Assembly (NCBI RefSeq): GCF_024172125.1
Contig: NZ_JAMZEA010000007.1
Span: 598,404-662,403, forward strand
Reading direction: 5' to 3'
Source: Actinomadura rupiterrae
Lineage (GTDB): Bacteria; Actinomycetota; Actinomycetes; Streptosporangiales; Streptosporangiaceae
Length of the DNA stretch: 64,000 bases
Shown here in pieces: positions 33,738 to 40,745 of this stretch. The position numbers and the translations under genes are program-made. A model generated the notes under the pieces. That model had not been told where the DNA came from. It ran no database searches and saw nothing but the letters and a program-made list of their open reading frames with translations. Each line of letters begins with the position of its first letter. Position 1 is the first letter of the stretch.

Positions 33738-34695
33738 ACTGCCTGCCCTCAACGGCACCGACCCGCTGGGATTCCTCGCCGCCCTCGGCCTGCTGCGTGT
33801 CCTCACCAGCGAGCACGCCGAACCGGTCGCATTGTCGTTCTCCGACACCACCGGCCGTGCCATCCTCCACAGCGATCTAGCGTCCACCCATCAGATCGCC
33901 GAGACGCTGGGGAAGATCGTCCAGCGAGCCGGACCCGACACCGCCATCGTCGGCGTCGACGACCGCTTCCCGCTACGGCGCCCCAGCCAAAGCGCCGTCC
34001 GCGCCAGTGAACAGTCCGGCGGCGAAAAGGACCCCATGCGCGTCCCGCGCGACCAGTACCCGCAGCTTGCCGCCAAGGTCGCCGAACTCGGCGACGAAGC
34101 CAGCCGCTGGCTCAACCACCTGGTCACCGACCTAGCCGTCGATGGCAAAGGCCAAGCCGCCCTCACTCCCTACTGCGCGCCCGCGGGCAAGCAGAGCCTC
34201 CGCTCCTTCTTCGCCACCCCGCTCCAAGCAGTCCGGGCCGAACCCGCTCATCTGCACGAAGCCCTCTCCGCCTGGCGCCGCGTCGACAACTTCACCGGCG
34301 AATACCTCGACTACCGCGTCATCCGCGACGCCGCCGACCACCCCCACGGCAAGTCCACCGAAGCAGGCGTCCCCGGAGCCACCTGGCTCGCCACCCAAGC
34401 CCTCCGCCTCCTCCGCCTAACCGGCGACGGCGACCGCGTCACCGCCACCCTCTGGCACCGCCACAACCGCCGCCCCGTGATGATCTGGCCCCTCTGGGCC
34501 CAGCCCCTCAACCAAACAGCGACCCAAGCCCTCCTAGAACACCCCGCGCTGGCCCCCGCCCCCACGGCCAACCTCACCGTCGCAAAAGAACCACTACGGC
34601 AGCTGGGTGTGTTCACCGTCGCCGCCGCCGAACGCCGCCCCCTCCGCGACACCAAATCCGCCGGCGTCCTCCTCCCACTTCCTGTGGGCCTCTGA
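33724..34695 (+). CDS. Small type I-G Cas protein (Csx17/Cas8-like or Cas3-extension family)
   Basis: The 323-residue product starts MPSVELPALNGTDPLGFLAA followed by LGLLRVLT, the N-terminal signature shared by Csx17 (Cas8 of I-G) and the shorter I-G Cas3-extension family. Later features are TPYCAPAGKQSLRSFFATPL, FTGEYLDYRVIRDAADHPHG, and RPVMIWPLWAQPLNQ. Full Csx17 proteins are about twice this length, so this is either the short family or a reduced large subunit; I cannot decide by eye. It starts inside the 3' end of cas3 and so is translationally coupled. It is the last cas gene: array 2 follows and no cas1, cas2 or cas4 is present. Confidence 0.7.
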   Translation: MPSVELPALNGTDPLGFLAALGLLRVLTSEHAEPVALSFSDTTGRAILHSDLASTHQIAETLGKIVQRAGPDTAIVGVDDRFPLRRPSQSAVRASEQSGGEKDPMRVPRDQYPQLAAKVAELGDEASRWLNHLVTDLAVDGKGQAALTPYCAPAGKQSLRSFFATPLQAVRAEPAHLHEALSAWRRVDNFTGEYLDYRVIRDAADHPHGKSTEAGVPGATWLATQALRLLRLTGDGDRVTATLWHRHNRRPVMIWPLWAQPLNQTATQALLEHPALAPAPTANLTVAKEPLRQLGVFTVAAAERRPLRDTKSAGVLLPLPVGL

Positions 34696-34719
34696 CCACC
34701 CGACGCCCTGGCACGACGG

Positions 34720-34848
34720 TTCGGAACCTCTAGTGCCCACCGAATCCCCGGGAGGTTCCGAAGCACAATCAACTCAACAGCGACACAACTCGGACACGGT
34801 CACTGTAAGCATGCACTCACACAAAGCGATAAGGACAGCTCATTTGCC
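34720..34848 (+). promoter_or_regulatory. CRISPR leader 2
   Basis: Homologous to leader 1 over its whole length. It contains a perfect 11-bp inverted repeat TTCGGAACCTC (34720-34730) and GAGGTTCCGAA (34752-34762) separated by 21 nt, the same spacing as in leader 1, and ends ACAGCTCATTTGCC next to the first repeat. Confidence 0.75.
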
Positions 34849-35180
34849 CTGTCACCGGCCCTCCGCGGCCGGTCATCATTGCGGCGTCGCGTTCGCGCTT
34901 CTGTGGCCTTCTGAGGGCTGTCACCGGCCCTCCGCGGCCGGTCATCATTGCGGCCCTTGTCCCGAAGGAGTCAGGCCCGCGCGCAGGCCGAGTCTGTCAC
35001 CGGCCCTCCGCGGCCGGTCATCATTGCGGCGAGGGCCCGGCGTATGCGGTGCCGACGACGGCGCCGCTGTCACCGGCCCTCCGCGGCCGGTCATCATTGC
35101 GGCGGCGGCTTGAGACGGAAGGTAGGGCCGTCCGGGGGCGCGACTGTCACCGGCCCTCTGCGGCCGGTCATCATTGCAGC
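34849..35180 (+). CRISPR. CRISPR array 2: 5 repeats plus a partial terminal copy
   Basis: The 37-nt repeat begins CTGTCACCGGCCC and ends GGTCATCATTGCGGC, starting at 34849, 34918, 34994, 35067 and 35144. Spacings of 69, 76, 73 and 77 nt give spacers of 32-40 nt. It differs from the array 1 repeat at four positions (2 and 16-18) but keeps the ACCGGCC/GGCCGGT stem. The fifth copy has two changes (CTCTGCGG and GCAGC). A 10-nt partial match (GTCACCGGCT) at 35220 is in register and touches the end of the convergent phosphatase gene. Same strand as array 1. Confidence 0.96.
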
Positions 35181-35228
35181 TCCCTGACGCAGATCCAGAC
35201 CAGCCAGGGCTACAGCCCCGTCACCGGC

Positions 35229-36047
35229 TCACTCAGCATCTTCCAAGCTGATCAGGACCGCTGTCGCGTCGTCGTGGCGCTTGGAGCGCGGCCAGCGAGT
35301 GCGATCAGGGTCGCTGTTCTCGATCTCGCGGAGTCGTCGGAGCCATGCGGCAGGGCCGTTCTGGGCGAGGTCATGGAAGCACTCGTCCCAGGTCACTACA
35401 CCGAAAGGGTCGACGGGACGGGCGCCGCCGTCGGAGAACAACAGGGCGTGTGTCAGGTCGGCCAGCGGCACAATGCCTGTCAGTGCATGGTCGGCGGCCT
35501 CGGGTTCGCCAGCGGCTATCCAGTAGCCGTCCGGATGGTTGCGGAGTCGCCGTTCCTCTGTCACCAAGGCGTTCCAAAGTTCTGGGTTCCGGCCGTCGGC
35601 TCGCCGAAGTGCACTTCGTTGCTTCACCGCCCCGTGTTTGAGCCGCTGATCGGTGATGACCTCGATCTGAGCACGCCCTCGCATCACGAGGAAGGAGTCC
35701 CCCAGCACCAGCCATTCGAGGTTCTCATCGTGTCGGCGGACGGCGACCACTGTTGAGGACGGGGATACGGGGTGGTTCGGATCGCAAGTGTCCGCATGGG
35801 CCAGGGCGGTTAGTTCGATCGCTTGCTTCAGCGCTCGCGCCAGGGAGTTGTCTGTCTGCTGGGCGGTGCCGATCATGCTGTTCGCCAGCGTGCGCACGAA
35901 CCAGGGCAGTCCGTGACGGCATCCCGTTTCCGCGCTTGGTGGGACGCCTGAACCGTCCAGGAGGACGACCACGTCGGGCGTCGCCAGGACGTAATCCTCA
36001 TTGGGGCGATCGGGCTGCTTGGCCCAACTGGCAAACGAGACCTCCAT
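35229..36047 (-). CDS. PP2C-like protein phosphatase domain protein
   Basis: The 272-residue protein shows the PP2C pattern in order: FASWAKQPDRPNEDYVLATP (Glu/Asp metal site), VVLLDGSGVPP (usually DGxGG), SSTVVAVRRHDENLEWLVLG with LGDS, HALLFSDGGARP, and the C-terminal RSKRHDDATAVLISLEDAE (DD of the metal site). It is a compact Ser/Thr phosphatase without extra domains; targets are unknown. It is coupled to the HTH protein gene upstream (3 nt gap), so the pair probably works together. Its 3' end meets array 2 head-on. Confidence 0.85.
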   Translation of the reverse strand: MEVSFASWAKQPDRPNEDYVLATPDVVVLLDGSGVPPSAETGCRHGLPWFVRTLANSMIGTAQQTDNSLARALKQAIELTALAHADTCDPNHPVSPSSTVVAVRRHDENLEWLVLGDSFLVMRGRAQIEVITDQRLKHGAVKQRSALRRADGRNPELWNALVTEERRLRNHPDGYWIAAGEPEAADHALTGIVPLADLTHALLFSDGGARPVDPFGVVTWDECFHDLAQNGPAAWLRRLREIENSDPDRTRWPRSKRHDDATAVLISLEDAE

Positions 36048-36050
36048 GCT

Positions 36051-36890
36051 TCACGCACTCCCGGCATGACGGAGCGGACGGGTGAGCGCGCGCGTGGAGA
36101 GGATCTCCTCCGCTTCGGGGTCGTACTCGGAAGTGATCACCATCGAGAAGGGCTCAGTCCCGACTTCGTCATAGAGCTCGGCGAGATGCTCCCTCAAGTA
36201 TCGCGAAGCGCCCAGGGAACCGATCGCGTGGACTCCCGCGACGAAAAGGAACGTCCCCTGACCGTCCGGCCGGGGAAGCCGGCCAAGGTAGGCGATGTCT
36301 TGGGGGGCCGGGTTGTCGGGATCATCGGACGGTGACACGTGCGTCTCGCCGGTCCCGCGTTCACTGATCGCCCATCGGGAGTCGGGGAGCTGGTGGAAGT
36401 CGAGCCTCGGATCGGCCTGAAGGGCGGCCGCAGTGACAGGGGATGTCTTCGGGCCGCAGATCACCACCAAGTCGTCACGGTTGAGATCGATCTCGCCGGA
36501 CAGCGGGATGTACTCAAGCTCCCCCGCAAGGCCCAGGGATGACGCCGCGCTCAAGACGGTCTGGCCGGTCGCCGCATCCGCGCGCGCGACGAGGCGGCGT
36601 CCGCCTGGACGTTCCGGCACGGCCACGCTGAGCTGTCCGATCCCGAGGAAGGCGCGCTCAGGGGCCGGACCAGCGTCCTTGAGCTGCGCTACGCGGGCGC
36701 GGCTCACTCCCATCAGCCGAGCCACGTCCGCCATCGAGCGGCCGTGATCGCGAAGCCATTGAATGCTCTCGCGCCGCATGCGCGCCGTCTCCTTCACGGC
36801 TTCCTGCAGCTCTGCCATCAGCTTCGCGGCCTCACGCGCTCTGACCTCGTGGTCTTCGACCCGAGCAAGTCGCCGCACCTCCTCGATCAC
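36051..36890 (-). CDS. HTH protein with an uncharacterised C-terminal domain, partner of PP2C
   Basis: The 279-residue product starts with a helical, probably coiled-coil N-terminus (EVRAREAAKLMAELQEAVKE), then an HTH at about 50-72 (GRSMADVARLMGVSRARVAQ). The remaining 190 residues form a mixed domain with NRDDLVVICGPKTSPVTAAA, RWAISERGTGETHVSPSDDP, DIAYLGRLPRPDGQGTFLFV and AGVHAIGSLGASRYLREHLA, ending in FSMVITSEYDPEAEEIL. I do not recognise this domain; the pattern looks like a ligand- or nucleotide-sensing fold. It could be a transcription factor whose activity is set by the phosphatase. ATG/GTG at 36890. Confidence 0.65.
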   Translation of the reverse strand: MIEEVRRLARVEDHEVRAREAAKLMAELQEAVKETARMRRESIQWLRDHGRSMADVARLMGVSRARVAQLKDAGPAPERAFLGIGQLSVAVPERPGGRRLVARADAATGQTVLSAASSLGLAGELEYIPLSGEIDLNRDDLVVICGPKTSPVTAAALQADPRLDFHQLPDSRWAISERGTGETHVSPSDDPDNPAPQDIAYLGRLPRPDGQGTFLFVAGVHAIGSLGASRYLREHLAELYDEVGTEPFSMVITSEYDPEAEEILSTRALTRPLRHAGSA

Positions 36891-37344
36891 GCGTCTCCTC
36901 CCCTGCCGCGTTCAACCGCCCGACGCGGATCTCCTCACAGCCTAGTGATAAGGGGGGCTTGACAGCATCAGCGGCACGGTGCCACTGTCTTGCTAACCCT
37001 CCCTTAACACCTAAGGAAGAGGGGAAACGCCCCTGGATGGTCAGGGACGACAACTGAAGTAGCTCCTGGTCCTCTGTCTGCGGGCGACCTCAGACCGGAC
37101 TGATCGGTTCTTGACATCCCCATAAGGCGTTGGCGATCGCGAGAGAACTCGTGTGCCTGGGTCGATGCTTCACAAAGTCCCCAGGTCCTCCCGGTCGGTG
37201 CAGCGCCCCGTGATCAGGCAGGCGCTTGCGCTGCCTGCCCATCACGGCCCGGGCTCCGATCGTTGGTCGATCGGTCGTCTGGTCCGTGGTGGGCGGAGAA
37301 CGCACAGCACGGCTCGTTCACCTTCTTCCTGGGGAGACTCCCGC
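36891..37344. other. Gene-free control region between the minus-strand pair and the plus-strand operon
   Basis: 454 nt without a convincing gene. I see two TTGACA boxes on the plus strand (36959-36964 and 37111-37116) without a good -10 box at 17-18 nt. A short palindrome GGCACGGTGCC and an A/T-richer patch (36948-37025) sit in the divergent promoter area. The region probably carries the promoters of the phosphatase pair and of the long rightward gene cluster. Confidence 0.5.
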
Positions 37345-37677
37345 ATGACCAGGCACAACGGTCGCCCGATACTTCTCGCCAGCTCGATGCCTCCGCACCA
37401 GCTCTCGCTGCCGGCTGGTCGTCACCCGACGATGGTGTGTCCCGACTGTGGGACGTGGCGGGTGTGGCGGCGCGGCATGCTCCTGCCGCACAAGGACGGC
37501 GCGCGGCGGTGCGCTGGAAGCAACCAGCGGATCCGAATCGATCTGTCCCCGGCGCTGTGGCAGGCGTTGCTTGTGTCGGCGGTGGCGGAGACGTCCACGC
37601 GCCGGAGCAGGCGGCAGTTCAGCAAGCCCGCCCTGCCGGTGGCGCCCGCGCTGCATCAGATCGCCTCGGTGCACTGA
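37345..37677 (+). CDS. Small zinc-ribbon-like protein, 110 residues
   Basis: It begins MTRHNGRPILLASSMPPHQL after GGGGAG. The core is MVCPDCGTWRVWRRGMLLPH followed by KDGARRCAGSNQRI, so CPxCG and a later Cys may form half of a zinc site. The C-terminus is basic. Such small proteins are common at the start of AICE and plasmid operons in actinomycetes. Function unknown. A strong terminator follows. Confidence 0.7.
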   Translation: MTRHNGRPILLASSMPPHQLSLPAGRHPTMVCPDCGTWRVWRRGMLLPHKDGARRCAGSNQRIRIDLSPALWQALLVSAVAETSTRRSRRQFSKPALPVAPALHQIASVH

Positions 37678-37736
37678 TCCAGCTCACCGCGGCTGGCAGC
37701 GAGTTCGAACCACGCAAGCAACGAAACATCCCCTTC

Positions 37737-37768
37737 ACGTCCCGTCGGGTCACCGGCGGGACGTTTTT
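37737..37768 (+). terminator. Rho-independent terminator
   Basis: An 8-bp stem ACGTCCCG/CGGGACGT (37737-37744 and 37757-37764) with a 12-nt loop, followed by a run of T (TTTTTG). Confidence 0.8.
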
Positions 37769-37819
37769 GTGCGCGCCCGGCCGAGGCGTGCTCCTTCCCC
37801 TATGCGAGAGGAGATCTCG

Positions 37820-38101
37820 ATGTACGACCGGACTACTTCGCGGTTGGTCGACCGCGTCTTCGCTCACCAGCAGATCCTGGACAAGGTTTCGAGCGGCCAG
37901 CCGAGCCCGGCCGCGTCCTCCGCGGTGCGGCCCTCGTGCCGCCCGCCGCTGCCGCTGTCGCCGTGTTGTGAGGCGTCGCTGTCGGGCGGGCCGGTGGTGC
38001 TGTGGTGCGGGCGGTGCGGGCACCAGGTGCACGCCTCCCAGTTGGACCGGGAGGTCCCCGCCCCCCAGGCCCCGGCCGGTTCGGACGGGCGGTGGGCGTG
38101 A
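37820..38101 (+). CDS. Hypothetical Cys-containing small protein, 93 residues
   Basis: Starts at ATG 37820 after AGAGGAG with MYDRTTSRLVDRVFAHQQIL. It has two Cys pairs, CC in LSPCCEASL and CGRC in LWCGRCGHQVHASQLD, which may bind zinc. No family recognised. Its stop overlaps the start of the WhiB-like gene (TGATG), so the two are coupled. Confidence 0.6.
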   Translation: MYDRTTSRLVDRVFAHQQILDKVSSGQPSPAASSAVRPSCRPPLPLSPCCEASLSGGPVVLWCGRCGHQVHASQLDREVPAPQAPAGSDGRWA

Positions 38102-38445
38102 TGGGCACCCCGACCTCGCGCCGCGCTGGCAGGATCCACCGGCGTGAGCCGGTCGGGTGGGAGCTGCGGCCCCGCATCGACACCCCGGACGAGCTGTGGT
38201 TCGGCCCCGGTGACGGCGCCGAACGGGAGACGAGTCTGGAGTACCGGCGCCGTGTCCTGCTGGCCAAGGAGTACTGCGCGGAGTGCCCGCTGGCGCTGCG
38301 GCGGCACTGCCTGGAGCAGGCGCTGCAGTTCCCGGCCGATGAGCAGTACGGCGTGGTCGCCGGCCTGGACCACTACGAGCGGCGTGCGCTGCTGACCCGC
38401 CGCGGCGCACGCCCGGCCGCGGCGGGGAAGGAGTCGGCGGCATGA
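38101..38445 (+). CDS. WhiB-like protein lacking the first cluster cysteine
   Basis: The 114-residue protein has the Wbl core CAECPLALRRHC (Cys59, 62, 70) and the following YGVVAGLDHYERRALL in place of the G[VI]WGG turn. The N-terminal part VGWELRPRIDTPDELWFGPG aligns with the W...C...ELFF segment of Wbl proteins but has no Cys there. With three instead of four cysteines, a [4Fe-4S] cluster needs another ligand or does not form. Plasmid- and phage-borne Wbl proteins can interfere with host Wbl-sigma factor contacts, so an element-borne regulator is a fair guess. Coupled to both neighbours by overlapping start and stop codons. Confidence 0.8.
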   Translation: MGTPTSRRAGRIHRREPVGWELRPRIDTPDELWFGPGDGAERETSLEYRRRVLLAKEYCAECPLALRRHCLEQALQFPADEQYGVVAGLDHYERRALLTRRGARPAAAGKESAA

Positions 38446-39455
38446 GCGGCGGCTACCGGCCCCCGCTGGAGGGCGTGCTGCGGATCACCCGCTGGGATCA
38501 GGTTCCCGATGGCTGGTTCACGCGCGGCCAGCTGGCCAGGCTGGACCCGCCGCGCCGTCCCGCCAGGGATGCCGTGCCGCAGGGGCAGGTGCTGTATCAC
38601 GGCAACTCCTACGCGCCGCTGTTCGCGCTGGCCGACACCGTGCCCAAGCGGCGCGCGTCGGCGGCGCAGCGGGCCGCGCTAGCGCGGGCTCGGCAGCTGC
38701 AGTGGGTATGCCGCCGGTGCGGTTGGCGTGACCCGCATCCCGATGCGGCGCCGCTGGGCCGCGGCCGGGTCTGCCTTGGCTGCGCGGCGACCCAGGCGGC
38801 GTTCGGTCGGCACCGGCAGGCGACTCGGAACGCTCGGTGGATGCTGGATGGATGGCTGTCCGGGCGGGCGCTGGCGCTGGTGGTCGACAACCTTGAGGAC
38901 CCGTCGGAGCTGGCGGTGGCGGGGCGCGGCTTCCGCGAAACCCTCACCCTGCCGCCGTCCGCAGACGGTACGGCGGCCGTCGCCGCAGTCCAACGGGTAT
39001 CGGCTCAGGTCGCCGAGCACCTGGACGCCTGTGAGCGGGTGCTGTGCTGGACCGACGCCCACACTGTCCGCCACGCACTGAGGCGTATTCTGGTCCCGGA
39101 TCTGCCCTGGCCCAGCCAGGACGACCTGGACCCCGGCGCCCTGCACGCGGCCCGCAGTCGGGTGAACGCCGAGGCGCTGCGCCGCGCGGGTGATCCGGGC
39201 TGGCTGGCCAAGGCGAAATGGCGCGAGGTAGTGGACGAGTACGCCCCCTGGTACGGCCAGCCGGGCGACTGCACCGTCCTGGAGCAGGGCCGTTTCCGGC
39301 CGGACCGGCGGTTGCCGCTGGCCGCCGACACCACCGCCGGGGCGCTGGATGCGCTGCTGGACAACCTGATGGCGGTCGCCTACAACGACCGTCCGACCAG
39401 CGCCCGCGCGCCCTGGCACACCAACCCCGCGGCACTGGACACCCCGGAGAGGTAA
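38442..39455 (+). CDS. Zinc-binding protein of AICE type, 337 residues
   Basis: Starts MSGGYRPPLEGVLRITRWDQ overlapping the WhiB-like stop (ATGA). A basic helix ALARARQLQWVCRRCGWRDP leads into a four-Cys zinc ribbon (CRRC ... CLGC) near residues 89-110. A large helical domain follows (NLEDPSELAVAGRGFRETLT; ERVLCWTDAHTVRHALRRIL; WREVVDEYAPWYGQPGDCTV). It resembles the RRQRL-motif zinc-binding proteins found on actinomycete elements, but that match is from memory. Function unknown; DNA binding is plausible. Confidence 0.65.
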   Translation: MSGGYRPPLEGVLRITRWDQVPDGWFTRGQLARLDPPRRPARDAVPQGQVLYHGNSYAPLFALADTVPKRRASAAQRAALARARQLQWVCRRCGWRDPHPDAAPLGRGRVCLGCAATQAAFGRHRQATRNARWMLDGWLSGRALALVVDNLEDPSELAVAGRGFRETLTLPPSADGTAAVAAVQRVSAQVAEHLDACERVLCWTDAHTVRHALRRILVPDLPWPSQDDLDPGALHAARSRVNAEALRRAGDPGWLAKAKWREVVDEYAPWYGQPGDCTVLEQGRFRPDRRLPLAADTTAGALDALLDNLMAVAYNDRPTSARAPWHTNPAALDTPER

Positions 39456-39462
39456 CCGCGTC

Positions 39463-39669
39463 ATGTCCGAGTCCTACCCGCGCCAGGTCACGCGCCTGGC
39501 CGACCGGGCACTGCGACTGGCCGCCGATATCGACGCCGTCGCGCTCGTCCTGGACGACGCGCCCGATGAGCACTCCCGCACGACCCGCCGGGTCTGCCAC
39601 GGCCACGCCGTCACCGCCGGCCAGACCGGCACCACCACCGTGACCCGGCTGAACACTGCCCAGCCGTAG
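39463..39669 (+). CDS. Hypothetical protein, 68 residues
   Basis: Begins MSESYPRQVTRLADRALRLA 7 nt after the preceding stop, with a short helical first half and a Thr-rich end (GTTTVTRLNTAQP). No family recognised. The codon bias and tight spacing support it. An imperfect GC-rich hairpin (GCCCTCGGCC/GGCCGGGGGC, 39691-39714) lies after the stop and may act as a weak terminator. Confidence 0.5.
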   Translation: MSESYPRQVTRLADRALRLAADIDAVALVLDDAPDEHSRTTRRVCHGHAVTAGQTGTTTVTRLNTAQP

Positions 39670-39743
39670 CCAACCCCGAATGCCCTTGACGCCCTCGGCC
39701 CTCTGGCCGGGGGCTGTTCGCCGTTGCCTTGTTCGGAGGTCTG

Positions 39744-40364
39744 ATGACCCGCTTCAACCACACGCCCGCGTCCCCGCCCGACCGGTCACCGGCACATGCC
39801 GCGCCCGGTCCGGTCGCCACCCCCCAGCCGCCGCCGACCCGGCCGACCAGTGACCTTGGGCCGCTGGCGACCGCGTGGCGCACCGCTTTGGACATCGCCG
39901 AGCTGCAGGAGGCCGAGCGGCACCGGCGCCGGGTCCGGCTGGGCATCGCCGCGGTGTTCTTCGCCATCGGCGCCGGGACCACCATCCCGGCCCTGACCAG
40001 CCTGCACCCGCTCCGGCACCTGCCGATCTTCGCCGTCCCCGCCGCCGTGCACGGCTTCCTGATCGTCGGGGCGATCGTGGGCCTTTCCTGCCTGCTCCGC
40101 GGCCTGATCGAGCGGTTCACTACCTACTACCGGCTCACCCGGCGCGGGTGCGCGTGGTGGCCGGTCCGCCGCTGGTACGCGCCCGGCTCCTACGCCTGCC
40201 TGCGCTACCCGCCGGCCGAAGCAGCTCAACCGGCCGTCGTCATCGAGGGCTGGGCCGACCACCCGCTCTGCGACCAGCCGTGGGTGCTGATCCGCCAGGA
40301 CGGCCACACCGCCCGCTGGGCGCGCCTGTCCGACCTGCAGCTGATCCCGCCCCGCACCCCCTGA
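39744..40364 (+). CDS. Membrane protein with two transmembrane segments, 206 residues
   Basis: ATG 39744 follows GGAGGT. The N-terminal 40 residues are Pro-rich, then a charged helix (AELQEAERHRRRVRLG), then two hydrophobic segments: IAAVFFAIGAGTTIPALTSL and AVPAAVHGFLIVGAIVGLSC. A C-terminal cytoplasmic or external domain follows (CAWWPVRRWYAPGSYACLRY; VLIRQDGHTARWARLSDLQL). Possible role in the transfer apparatus; no family recognised. Confidence 0.65.
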   Translation: MTRFNHTPASPPDRSPAHAAPGPVATPQPPPTRPTSDLGPLATAWRTALDIAELQEAERHRRRVRLGIAAVFFAIGAGTTIPALTSLHPLRHLPIFAVPAAVHGFLIVGAIVGLSCLLRGLIERFTTYYRLTRRGCAWWPVRRWYAPGSYACLRYPPAEAAQPAVVIEGWADHPLCDQPWVLIRQDGHTARWARLSDLQLIPPRTP

Positions 40365-40483
40365 CCAGACCCGCTCCTCCCAGACCGTCCACCCGAACCG
40401 CCTCCACGCACACCAACCCCTCATGGCCCGCCGCCCCTGCCGCTCGGCAGGGGACGGCGGGCCGTGGGCAGATGGGAGCCCCT

Positions 40484-40741
40484 ATGACCATGACCGCTTT
40501 CCAGCGCGCCCGGGTGATGCCCGACCGCGCGTTCCAGGACCTTGCCACCGAGGTCGCCGAGGTCCTGAACCGGCACCGCGTCCAGGTCCACCTCTACTCG
40601 GAGTGGGAGCGGCTGGAAGCCGCGCTGTGGGAGTTCATCCACCCCGACCTGGCCTGCAGCGACACCAACCCTTACCGCGCCCTCCACCTCAACGCCTGCG
40701 ACGGCGGCTGCGGCGCCCCGGACAACGGGGCGGGGGATTGA
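40484..40741 (+). CDS. Hypothetical protein, 85 residues
   Basis: Begins MTMTAFQRARVMPDRAFQDL, with GATGGGAG upstream. It is mostly helical (ATEVAEVLNRHRVQVHLYSE) and ends with a Gly/Cys-rich tail (CDGGCGAPDNGAGD). It lies 4 nt before the beta-clamp gene and is probably co-transcribed. Function unknown. Confidence 0.6.
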   Translation: MTMTAFQRARVMPDRAFQDLATEVAEVLNRHRVQVHLYSEWERLEAALWEFIHPDLACSDTNPYRALHLNACDGGCGAPDNGAGD

Positions 40742-40745
40742 ACGA

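Noticed and set aside
37111..37116. TTGACA as a promoter for the rightward cluster
   Set aside because: No acceptable -10 box at the right distance, so not listed as a promoter.
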